DNA of 64,000 bases, taken from positions 69,501-133,500 of the forward strand of contig CAJFCJ010000001.1 in assembly GCA_904063045.1 (NCBI GenBank). Reading direction: 5' to 3'. The DNA comes from Dimorphilus gyrociliatus. Its lineage: Eukaryota > Annelida > Polychaeta > Dinophilidae. Both the position numbers and the translations under genes were made by a program. The notes under the pieces were generated by a model that worked only from the letters and a program-made list of their open reading frames with translations, was not told the DNA's origin and did no database searches. This document shows positions 13,302-25,000 of this stretch, piece by piece. Every line of letters begins with the position of its first letter. Within the stretch, counting starts at the first letter, position 1.

Positions 13302-15503
13302 ATTTCTTCACAACTTTTAGTCCACAACTTTTAGTGTTTCTATATGTTATAGCACACATATTTCAAATGTTTGTCAGAGATGTTCAAAATAAAGAATTAT
13401 TACTTTCAATTACAATCCATGCTGTATTCTTTATACCACTTATTTATATGTTATTAATTCAATAAATAGGGTACAAACTAATTAAGAAATATTATTAGTG
13501 TTTTGTATTGCATTGGTATGTATTTAATATTATAAAAGGGGACTTAGTTTGTATTAGTTTGCTTTATGTTTTACTTGATGTAAACGAATTTTTGATACCT
13601 ATCTGATATTTTAAGATTCTTTAATCATTTTTCTTTCGAAATATGAGACTTTTAGACATATTTACCGGTAAGATGTAAAGATATTTTGTACCTATTGGCT
13701 CTCTAACAAAATTAATATGTATGCTACTTGCTTGCTTCTTATAATTTTAGTTAGATTCTGTTAATAAAATAAGAATAATTTATAATATTTTTAAGTAAAT
13801 TGTATCTAACCTGAGTTAAGTTTGATATTATAATACTCCTTCGTTTTTAAGGTATGTCAGATGTTGAAAAAAATTAAAGGAATAACATTATTAAAGAATG
13901 ACCTAGATAATTTTTTGTTTTCTAGTTTTTCTAGATTTTTTAGTGTTATTAATCATTCTGTTATAATTAATAAGCTTTTTAGAGGTTATTGACAAGAAGG
14001 GTCTTTTCCTAGGATATTAAAACAATCTCTAATATTTATAAATTAATATATATAACAATTCTTACTTGGGTTTACCTTGTTAGTATTCAATTTTCTCCAA
14101 ATCATCTAAATTCTCTCTCCTTTACAAGGATTTCATCATTGATCACTCCCTATTGTGAAATTACAGAAAGCAAGATAAACTTTAATTATCATGTTTATTC
14201 ATTAGATACTTTATAAAGCTTACTATTTCATCTGTTTACCGATCATTGAGCTACATAAGCACCAAGAGAAAGCTCTGACCTGCCAAGATATACAGGATGA
14301 ATACGTAAAATAGCAAGATACAGAGAGTCTTCTTTCTATAATCCTCTCTAAGTTGCCTTAACTGCAAAACAGACTAAGTGTATTTTTCAAGAAAGAAAAA
14401 ATTATTGAAGCATTATTCTTAAATCTTCCCTATGTTTTATTATAACGCTCCACGGAAGTACAAAGACTATGTAAGTGCTGTACTATTAGCGTCCCAATAT
14501 CGACTACATGGAAAGGAATTTTACCAGATATGATGTTCAGTATTGTCACGTCTGTAGGAATTGAAAAGTTTTAGAAGATGAGTATTCTGTTCTCCTAAAG
14601 CTTCTCATTCCAGATTCTTTGCCCAAGTCTGCACATAAAATTTATCTAAAATATTATACTTTTTGTAAATTCAAGTTAACTTCCACTGCATTTGTCTTAA
14701 CAGATTTAGTAATAATTGTATAGTCTTTTATATATTTTTCTACAACACCTTCTTTGAAAAACTTATACCATAAGGTTTTAACACACTCTTTCCATTGATT
14801 TGCAAACTTGTTGAATATAATATGTGTTAGATTGAAGTTCTCGATTTTCAATTAGCTAAAATTCTATATATAGAATGCATAATCAGATTAAAAGAATAAG
14901 AATCCTTTCATTGAGAATAGAAGTGATCTAAGAATTGAATAGTTGTTAATCAAACTGAACCCCATTCGAAACAGGTCTTTTTTCTACATTTTACATTTCA
15001 GTTTCCAACTTTTTTACTGTTGTAACTTTGGTAAGGTAATGAATAGATATTGAATATCACGTAAAAGATGACATTTTTTAGTTTTAGTGTTTTTAAGTAC
15101 TTCTTTTTATAGTTTTCGTTTTTTTGAAAAGCTAATAAGAGACAACGCCCAGTTTATCTTATAATACACTTTCAAAAATTCTAGTTTTCACTTTCCTAAT
15201 TGCCGATAGTGTGTGCTAAAGAAATCTAAGAATAACATACACTGACAAAAAGTCAGAAATATAATAATTCACTTAGTAGGTATAAAAAATCATTTTAGGC
15301 TGGAAGTTTGGGCCATACTATTCGAAATTTCCTCTGCTGTAGTTGAAAGAGAAGAACAATCGGATATAAGGCTTGTGATTTCTTTGGAGTAGCTAGTTAA
15401 TGCAAAATGAAGGTTCTTTTATATAAAAAATGACTTTTTAAGAGAATTAGTAATCTTAACATTATGTTAATAATATTACATCTTTCAGTCGTAATGAAGA
15501 TAA
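13302..15503. other. Intergenic with receptor pseudogene
   Basis: 2.2 kb between units 2 and 3. Apart from the 7TM relic at about 14265–14560, nothing coding was seen. An acceptor-like tctttcag just before the unit 3 start (about 15481–15488) could end a 5' UTR intron. Confidence 0.55.
14265..14560 (+). pseudogene. Decayed 7TM exon of a class C receptor
   Basis: The DNA aligns with the start of the unit 2 7TM exon: CTCTGACCTGCCAAGATAT and ATGAATACGTAAAATAGC match unit 2 positions from about 12420 onward, and a later part (ACGGAAGTACAAAGACTAT) matches the TM2 region near 12606. The TGG codon of EYVKW is now TAG (14311–14313), and small indels break the frame throughout. No matching LBD or CRD remains beside it. 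It is the relic of a former receptor copy between units 2 and 3. Confidence 0.75.
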
Positions 15504-16818
15504 ATGAGTATGAGTATCAAGAGCAAGTGTATCCTTCGTCTTTTATTTCTTACTGGATGCATCTGTCTAATTCCAATACCAAAATTTCCATATTCAGAAC
15601 AAATGGAAATGTCTGAATATGGAGATCTAAATATTGGAATACTTATAAATGTACATGGATCCAGCGATAAAGGACTATGTTCAAAAACACCTTCGATTTG
15701 GTCTCTACTGGCTCCTCTTCAAATCCAATATACAATTGGAAAGATAAATGCCGATATAAAAATTTTACCTAACTTGACACTTGGCTTCAAAGTTGTTGAC
15801 ACTTGCGATCAATTAAATGGAGCGGTCTCGCGTCTTATTGAATTTCTTCCTCAAGCATGTCCTCAAATAAGGTGAGTGAACTTTCGCTAAATAACGTGAT
15901 TTATTACAACAAGTAGTGTAGTAACTTGCAATACCTATGAAAAACTTTTATTACCACAGAGAAGATGAGAACTATGTAGGTTTGCTTGGACCAGGTTCAT
16001 CTTCGTCAGCTGTTCCAGCTGCTGCTCTAGGATCTCAATACGAGTTGCCCTTGTTGTCAACTTATGCAACGTCTGAAGAATTGTCAAATAAGGTACGATT
16101 CAAATATTTCTCTCGTCTTGTTCCTCCTGATTCTGTTGTGGCGGAAGCAATATCGCAATTGTTAGAAGATTCTAAATGGTCTTTCATACAATTACTGTAT
16201 TCTGAAGGTTCGTATGGTGAAAATGCAGCTAAGAGTATTGAAAAAAATACGAAAGCAAAGGGTATTTGTATTGGTTTTAAGTATAGATTTAGTTCAGATA
16301 TGACAGATGACTACAGTTATATAGCCCGAAAAGTTCTTGAAAATAGAAAGGCCAAGGTAATAGTACTAATTGCATTTGGATCACATGTTCGAAAGTTTAT
16401 ATCCGCTTTAAGCAAAAGTAAACGGCCAGAAAGGTTTATCTTTATTGCATCGGATTCGTTTTCTCCAATTAGTGGATACGAAGATCAATTTCAAGGAAGC
16501 ATACAATTTTATTTTAAATATGGGCTGGATCCTGTATTTCATAACTATGTAAATTCTTTAAAACCATCTGATGCTAATCACTATTGGATAGAAAAACTAT
16601 GGGAATTAACTGGAAATTGCAACTTTACAACAACTTGTCAAAATATCTCAAAATTCTCGGAAGTGGGGAGTGCATTTTCATTAACAAATTACGTCATAAC
16701 CGCAAAATACGGAGATGGGTTAGAGGTTTATGCCAAAGCACTACATGATCTTGTTATCTCTAAATGTCCTCTGGCTTTTCAACATAAAAGCATATTGAAG
16801 GTTATCGATCAATTTTAA
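15504..16818 (+). CDS. Class C receptor LBD module, unit 3 (no own 7TM)
   Basis: Signal peptide plus intact Venus-flytrap domain. Exons are 15504–15871 and 15960–16800, joined at phase 2. The coding frame runs 18 nt past the last conserved codon to a stop, giving 408 aa ending KVIDQF. All generic amino-acid contacts counted on mGluR1 are present: Ser165 (GPGSSS), Thr188 (TYATSE), Asp208 (LVPPD), Tyr236 (GSYGEN), Asp318 (ASDSF). No cysteine-rich or 7TM exon was found in the 1.8 kb before unit 4. The last codon AAG (16798–16800) is followed by GTTATC, the same phase 0 position where unit 5 splices with GTTGTT. So this may be an alternative first module for the unit 5 CRD–7TM exons, or a secreted LBD protein. 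The frame is open, so simple decay is unlikely. Confidence 0.75.
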
Positions 16819-18629
16819 ATTTTATAAGTATATAGTATGACGCATGTATTAGTATATAAATTTTCTTAGTATAAGTAGCACGAGATAAACAAAAAAAGAG
16901 CTTTTAGAGAAGTAGTTAATCGCCATGAAAAAAAAGAAAGCTATGAATAATCATTTTTTTTAATTACATCTTGTATGATGTAAAAATTAAACGCAATAAC
17001 ATCTCTTTGTTGAACTTTCGCTTGAGTTTATTGAAGAAATAACAAAGCTGCATGACTACTGTGTATATATTTTCTGTGCTAACTTTAAAAGACATTCGAT
17101 ATTCATTAAATGGCTTAAAAAGGTTGAATCTAAAATTTCCTTTGTACATATGAGTACCCGGCCTTTGACAATCATATTCTTCATTCGCTTATTACTAATT
17201 AGAAAGTCTTGATTAAATTATGTTGGGAAAAAGAGTTAATTAATTGGTCAAATTAAGTATGTGTCTCATTATAAACATATGTAGTATATATTTAGTACAA
17301 TGAAAAAATAAAAATTTTCATATATTTTATAATATGTCATCTTCTAAGTTTATTCAGCAAAAGATAACTAATCCTTTTGAAATTAAATCGCTCTTAGGCA
17401 CTCTAGATGGCGTATAACAATAGCTTAGATAAATTGTATGTATGTACAGCATATATAGATACATTAGGTTCATACTTTTTTTCAAAGAGTAAGCGCTACT
17501 ATTGAAGAGGGCAGTCTATATATAGCTTCTATAAAGTTTTTAAAATAACCATTTAATGAATGAATAAATTAAAACGTTTAATTACTTACGATGAATAAAA
17601 TATAAACGTAATATAGAAAAAACAACTATACACACATATACATACACACGCAAACATAAACAAAAAATAGAAGATGTATATGCTAATGAGCTAAAGATAA
17701 TTGGTACTTATTGAGAGTTTACAAAATTTTTTGAAAGAGCCAAAAGTAGAAAGTTGTCATGTAAAATGTAATATTTCTATTGCTGATTTGGTGTGCCTTA
17801 GGCCTATGAGATACATATAATAGATATGAACTAACAAATCGCTTGCTGAGAGTGGAATGATAAATCATTTTCTGAGGGAAAAAAATTAATCAAGTAAGAA
17901 GGTAATCCAATAAGACACGTAATTTTTTCTATTCGATTGGTAAACTTCCTTTGCCGTACATTAGAGCGAGAAAGGAAAAGAGAAAGATAACAGACAAAGA
18001 GAAGATAAGAAATCTATTAAAGAGAACAAAATATCACAGAGATTGAATACATATGAAAGTACAAAGCAAGAAACGTTGATTTCTAATAGAAAAAGAAAAA
18101 ACGATTTATTTCCAAAGAAAATAAAGGACAAAGTACATTGCATATATATACTGTATGTGCGTATTTTTTTACCCACACCTCCCTTCTATCTTTAGATGTA
18201 TTCTCTTCGTGGTTCTCTTATTTATATTTAAAGGATATCGAGTCTTAGCTCTCAGTCATTTTCCTTTTAACTTATGTTATTTTACTGAGGTAATGATAAA
18301 TCTATACTATTAAGCGCTGCTCTAATAAATAAAAGAACTAAAAATTAAAATAAGTGCTAAATGGTAATTACAAATGGCAGTGCAAATACAAAACATCATT
18401 AGAAGAAATAAAAAAAGCTGATCTGTACATCTCGTTTGTTAAAAGGGAAACATGAAATGTCCAATTCAAAAACAGTTTCTTACACTAAATTTTCAAAGAT
18501 AAATAGTGAAAAATAAACACAAAAAACTTTATCAACTCCAAGCTATAAGTTCCAAAATTGTTGTTAATTTATGCTAAGCAATAGCACTACATATACTGAC
18601 TCTCATCGTTCATTAGATAGTTGTAAGCA
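16819..18629. other. Intergenic between LBD modules 3 and 4
   Basis: Searched on both strands for the CRD signature (SICS.PCP) and the TM6 signature (PENFNES); neither is present. It holds a CTCF-like site at 17405–17413 and low-complexity AT-rich sequence. Confidence 0.6.
17405..17413 (+). promoter_or_regulatory. CTCF-like site AGATGGCGT
   Basis: CTCTAGATGGCGT, one base from the AGATGGCGC form. It lies between LBD modules 3 and 4, about 1.2 kb before module 4. Confidence 0.35.
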
Positions 18630-20568
18630 ATGCACCAACTAACATACCTATTGTTAGTTATTATTAACTTCCATCATACTGGCTCTGAAATCGTGATACC
18701 AGATTTTCCGAATGGACCAGAATTTGAATGGCGAGAAGAAGGAGATCTCAATATTGGTATTATCACTTCAGCTCACTCAACAACTTCAAGAGGGCCATGT
18801 ACAGGTATGATAAGTACTTCCAGCGTATTAATCGGAAAGAGAACACAGTATATTTTAAATAAAATTAATAATGATCCATATTTCTTGCCAAATATTACTC
18901 TGGGGTTTATATTCCTCGACGCGTGTGGTACAACAAACGGTCCCGTTTCCAGAGTTGTTCAATTACTTCCATTGTCTTGTTCAGTGCCAAGGTAAAAAAT
19001 ATTTCACAATGAGCGAATTATTTAATTATAAACAATTGTAAAATGTTTCGTTTATTTTTTTTGAAAAGAATACCTAAAAAGTAAAAAAAGCAACAAATAA
19101 TCAAAGTGAATACCTTTTGATATATTTTGATATCCTTTAAACAACGGTTTATAAGTACATCAATTCTATAAATATGCAATATATATATATTAGTATGTGT
19201 GCATGTACGAACGAATGTGTTTATAACTACAGTATATACATATGCACAAGTATATATTACAGTTACTTACATCTATATATTCCTATATAAATGTATGTAT
19301 CATATTTCGGACATGCATACTAAACTGTATGTAAACACTATTGAGTAAGGAAAGTTATACTATTGTATAGATTAAGTAGTCTTTTTCTGTGCATACAATA
19401 CCTTAGAAGTTAGAGTAGGTACACTTAATAAGCAGAGTAAATCCATAAACTGTATGAGTTTTATTTTAAATGAAAGGGATCACGTAGATAGAAGCAAAAC
19501 AAACTTTGTGTTGTTCTTCCTAAAATAATTTTCGTGTAAATTAGATGCGAAAGAAATTGCTACCACCTTTTAAACGATTTAGATAAAAAAAACAAAAAGA
19601 AGAATATTCCTTTCATCTTCAAATAAGGAAAGAAACGTACATTTTAATGAAAATGAGAGTTGTCAGTTCTTGAATATTTTTTACCTATCACTTTAAGTAA
19701 AAATTCTTTTATCGTCGGTCTTGTTGGACCTGGATCTAGTTCACAAGCCGTCCCAGCTGCGGGTATGGTATCTCAGTTTAAGCTACCGTTGCTATCAACT
19801 TTTGCAACTTCTGAAGAACTTTCCGATAAGTCACGATTTCAATATTTTTCACGACTGGTTCCTCCCGACTCTATTGCAACTGAAGCCATGACGCAGCTTA
19901 TGATAGAGTTTGAGTGGAGCTATATTCAGTTACTATACGCTGAAGGATCATATGGAGAAAATGCTGCTAAAGGGGTAGAGAAGAATGCGAAGAAAAGAGG
20001 TATATGTATAGGATATAGCTATAGGCTTAATGCTGACGATTCAAACGACTATGAAGCCATTGCTAAAAAGCTTATTGAGCACAAGAAAGCTAGAGTTATA
20101 GCTATGATAGCAGGCAGTTACTATATGAGAAACATTCTTACAGCTATAGAAAAAATATCTAAAGGTGAGCAGTTTATATTTATGGTCGTCGACTCATTCG
20201 GCAGAATATCGAACTATGAACATCGCCAAAATGGAACTTTACAAATAATCTATGATGGTGGCATTGATCATGATTTTGCCAATTACATGTACTCTCTTAA
20301 ACCTCAACAAGCTAAACATCATTGGGAGAAACAATTGTGGGAAAAATTAGGGAGATGTAATTATACACTTGACGCTACTGATCCAACTTCTTGTTTAAAA
20401 CATTCAAATTTTTCTAATACAACGCTCTACCCATATTCTAGTTCGGCAGTGAAATATTCAGATGGTGTAGAAGTATACGCAAAAGCAATTAAGGATTTAA
20501 TAGAATCCTCCTGTCCTGACGCCTTCAACAATAAATCACTTTTAAAGGTTATCGATCAGTTTTTTTAA
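18630..20568 (+). CDS. Class C receptor LBD module, unit 4 (no own 7TM)
   Basis: Second stand-alone Venus-flytrap module. Exons are 18630–18991 and 19698–20547 (phase 2 join, intron 706 bp), with the intron at the same place as in unit 3. Read-through to the stop gives 410 aa ending KVIDQFF. Signal peptide is about residues 1–19. Ser165, Thr188, Asp208, Tyr236 (GSYGEN) and Asp318 (VVDSF) equivalents are present. A small insertion with NYTLDATDPTSC lies near the end of lobe 2. The codon AAG at 20545–20547 is followed by GTTATCGATCA, identical over 11 nt to unit 3 although the preceding exon DNA has diverged. No CRD or 7TM exon follows before unit 5. Same two readings as unit 3: an alternative first module for the unit 5 exons, or a soluble LBD protein. 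Confidence 0.75.
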
Positions 20569-21348
20569 CAAACAATAACTAACAAAATTTTCTCCTTACT
20601 TAAGAAAAAGTCATTATTTTACTTTTTTAATATCCTTAGAACATTAAAGGTAATTGTGCACCTATATTTGAGTACTGTGGTGTTACACTTACGTGATGGT
20701 CTTTTGGCTAAAAGTTAAGGCCTACTCTTTGACGTTATTATAGCAATATATTGGAGCTTTTTTTCTTTATACTCTGTTAACTATTTCCTTTCCTGCTTGA
20801 TGCAAATTAAAAAAGATAAAAGAGAAAAAATAGATCGCTGTGTCACTTTTTTTCTAAAGAGTACAAACTAAAAAAAGAAATGATAAAAGTCAGATGAATA
20901 TGAAAAATTGGCTTATCAAAGGATATTTTATTTACTAAAATTGTAAAGTAAAAGAATCTTTAAATGAAATTATAAATTTAACTTTCCGTTTAAAAATGAA
21001 TTAAAGGAGATTTTTCTTTCTTGATGTTAATACTTAAGCGCATTACGTAAAATTCTTTAATTTTCTTTTTTGGTACTAAAATAACAACAGGCTATAATTA
21101 CTACTAATACTATGACTAAGACTAACATTATCTCTTTTAATTATTAGGATTTAATTATCACTAAGTCGATCTTAAATCACTCATTTTAATTGAATTTTAA
21201 TATTATAAATACACAAATTATGTAAGATATGAGTTAATGGAAAATCATAAAGGGATATTAAAAATCTGTGGCCTAATTCATAGAAATCTCTTATTTTATA
21301 CATTTGATATATAAAATATATGTTTAAATTATGTATATCACATTCGAT

Positions 21349-21357
21349 AGATGGCGC
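21349..21357 (+). promoter_or_regulatory. CTCF-like site AGATGGCGC
   Basis: CGATAGATGGCGC, exact core. It lies between LBD modules 4 and 5, about 0.7 kb before module 5. Confidence 0.4.
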
Positions 21358-21667
21358 AACAGTTTTTACAATATCACTGAAATAACATTTCCATTACAGC
21401 TAGTGATGAAAAGACCGCAAAAATGGCGTTTTCTACTAATTAAATTCCTAATAAAACTGTTTGTAGTATAGATACTCTTAGTCTTATTCTTTCTACTTTT
21501 CCTGGCCATTAGTTGGGTTGGAACAGAGGGAAAGAATTTATATAGAAAATCTGACGTTTTCCGAAGACGAGTACCAATGCCTTTTACTTTTTAATAATAG
21601 ATATAAAACTGAGCAAAATGTTGATAACACGTACTTACGGCTTAATATTTAACTGAGGAAGGCATTA

Positions 21668-21755
21668 TATATACAGTGTATATACTAATACGTATATATA
21701 CAGTATATATATACAGTATATAAATATTAGTATATCTGCTGTATATGCTGTATAC
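21668..21755. repeat. Cluster of TATACAGTATATA-type motifs
   Basis: Several overlapping copies of a near-palindrome (TATATAC-A-GTATATA) and its CTGTATATG variant lie within about 90 bp. The same motif is scattered through the window. Confidence 0.6.
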
Positions 21756-22040
21756 AATGAAAATAACAAATGAAGCCTCTTTTCGTAATAATGAAATTAA
21801 GATGAAATTTTGAAATAGATACGTGATTGTACGTTTTCTAAGTTAGGATATTTTATAATGTGTGACATCTTATTAAGATATCAACTGCTATAAAAAGTAC
21901 TTTTGCATCCTGTCATGTGATACACTATTCATTTGAAATCGCTATTTACTATAATGAAATGCACAACCTTTATATAAAATAAATTTATGTGCATGCGCGA
22001 TCATTTATTTGTCATTAGCAGCAAGAAAATTTTGCAACTA

Positions 22041-25000
22041 ATGTCTCATAAAGAGATGATAGTGATTTTCCTAGCAAATTTCATCATTTTTGTCAAGAGT
22101 TATCCACTTATCCCAGGTTTTGTTGGGAATGAGTGGGAAGTAGACGGAGAAGTGAAAATCGGAGTACTTTATTCAGTTCATTCCGATCATTCTTCAGGAA
22201 ATGAAGCATTATCTTGTCAAGGTAAAGTAAGTCCTTCCGGTGTTCTTGCGGCCGAACTAGCAGAGTTAAGAATAAAGAATATCAATAAGGATCCAAATTT
22301 CTTGCCAAATGTCACATTGGGATTACTTTACCTCGATACTTGTGGAGGAGTCAACGGAGCCGTAGCCAGATTAAATCATTTTATGTCGGATAAATGTCCA
22401 ACTAGAACAACCGAAAAAAAAGTTGTGGGAATAGTAGGACCATTTTCTTCTGCTCAATCTATTCCGGCAGCAGCTTTAGCATCTCAATTTAAAATTCCTC
22501 TTCTGGCTACATTTGCAACATCGGATGAATTATCAGATAAAGCTCGCTTTGAATATTTTTCTCGTCTTGCACCACCAGATTCGTTCATAACTCAAGCAAT
22601 GGTAAGCGTTATGGTTCGTTTCAAGTGGAGTTACATTCAACTTCTCTACTCGGAAGGCTCTTACGGAGAAATTGCTGCCAAGAGCATTGAGAAAATCGCC
22701 AGAGCAAATGGTATTTGTATCGGAAATTCTGTTCGATTAAGTTCTGATTATTCTGAAAATTATATAACAATTGCCGAGAAGATTTTGGAGAATAGAAATG
22801 CGAAAGTAGTCGTCCTTATAATGTCTCATAAATTTAGAGAAGATCTCTTTACAGCATTATATCAAGTTGGAAGCAAAAAAAGTGATTTTATCTTTTTTTC
22901 TGCCGACTCATACAGGCGATTTCCAGGATTTGAACAAATTCAACATGGAACTTTGCATTTCTTTTATAAAGTTGGTAGAGATACAAGCTTTGAAGATTTA
23001 ATAAAAACTAAACAACGATCAGAATCTGATCATGCATGGATAAAATCTTTGTGGGAAGAAGCAGGCAAATGTAATTTCTCTACCACTTGTTCGAAGTATA
23101 AGTCATTGGGAGATATTAATAGTCTTACTAGCAGAGACTTCAAATTTTCTCTCAAGGTTGGAGATGGTGTCGAGGTATACGCAAGAGCTTTGCATAGTCT
23201 CATCTCGGAGAACTGCCCCGAAGCCTTTCTGAACAAGAGTCTATCAAAGGTTGTTAATCATATTTTTTGGACAAGTTTCGATCTGGTTTAATTTGTTAAA
23301 AGCTATTTAGCAGAGTTCAAAAAAGGAAAACAAAAAGTAAACCAGAATCAAGAGGGGGATTTAATCAGCAAATGCTATTTTACTTAAAAGAGTGAAATTT
23401 CTTAAATATCATAAGACAGTCGTATAAAACCTAAGGAATTCAATGTTTTTGTTTTTTTGTATTTTAAGAGTGGCAGCTTAATCGAAAACTGGTGCATTTG
23501 CCTATTTAGTTTATATTTAAATTATTAAAAAGATCAAAGAAATGGCTATCAGCAGAGGTGAAAAGGAAAAATTTTCTTTATTTAGTATCAAGGGCTCTTA
23601 AATAGATTGTATTTATAATCGCATAAGAAAAATTTGTACTCTTAATGTTACAATATCATTTATTAAATGATATTTAAAGATAATTGGTGCAAATTCTCCT
23701 ATGCGCAAGGTAATATCCGTCTATTTCAGTATCGAATTGTATGAGTCTTGTATTCTTATAATTCTTTATGGAAATTTATAAGATGTAGATTGTTTTTCTA
23801 AAATGTAAGTATATAGAAGTATGCTCTAAATTGATCGATTACCTTTAAATAGGACTGTGTAACTGGAGAATCGGTATTAAAGTATCTTAGACAGCAAGAG
23901 TTTAAAGCTACATCCGGCGTTCAATATAAATTCGATGTTAAAGGCGATATGCTTGGAGAATATACAATATTTCAATATACTTGGGAAAATGCAACTTGGA
24001 ATCAAAGAATTGTTGGTGAATGGAAAAAAGATGGTGAAATTTTACAAATGGATAAGAATCTTAGTTACATAGAGTCAATTTGTAGTAAACCATGCCCACC
24101 AAAACATATATATCTACAACAAGAGTTGGCTTGTTGTTGGTTATGTAAGAAATGTAGAGAAAACGAAATCTTATCCGAAAACAAGACTGAATGCGAAACT
24201 TGCCCCAAATTTTTTTGGCCAGGGATGTCACCAATGAATTTTCTATAAATATGAAATTTCATCAATTATCAGTATATGAAACTTAAAGAAATTTAAGAAA
24301 GGACAAAAATATCTTTTGTCAAGAGTAAATGTAGAGTTGGAAAGTAAAAACTGGAAAGTAAAAATATCTAAAATTTCAGCTTGAGTACTCTTTTCATTAC
24401 TTGTCTTCTTCGGTCAATGACATTATTAGTATATTAACATGTTTTATATACTTCCTCTCAAAATATTAGATATGTTTAAAAGTGAGAAAGATTCAGGACG
24501 TCTCTTTAAATCCCTTTTTAATTATCTAATTATTTACTTTGACAAAATTTAATATAATTGCATTATTCTGGTTTAAAAATATCAATATTATGAAAAGTTT
24601 TAAGAGGGTCTTTAATTTTAAAAAATACCTTTTTTCAGAAGGGTAAAAATTCTTCTAAAACTATGAAGGTTAAGAAAGTTTAATGGTATTAATTATAATG
24701 TATATCTTTTAAAAGATTCAGAGTACTGTCATTATTCTCTTCAAACAGATAATTAATATTTAAAAACAAACTACAAACTATTAATAAGATAAGATGTAAG
24801 TCTTTCAACAAACATTTATAAGTGACATCCCTCTGCCAGATTCTGAAACTGCTACAAGATGCTTGGCAATTGAAGTTGAATATGTTAAATGGAAAGATCC
24901 TTTGGCTATATTATTATTACTTCTTGCATGCTTCGGATTTATTCTTAATATCATCATAATAGCCATCTATAAATTATATAGTCACGAGAAAATAATTAAG

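Larger units (their letters stand above)
20569..22040. other. Intergenic between LBD modules 4 and 5
   Basis: No CRD or 7TM exon was found. It contains a CTCF-like site (21349–21357) and a dense cluster of TATACAGTATATA-type motifs (about 21668–21755). The most upstream in-frame ATG of unit 5 is at 21987. Confidence 0.6.
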
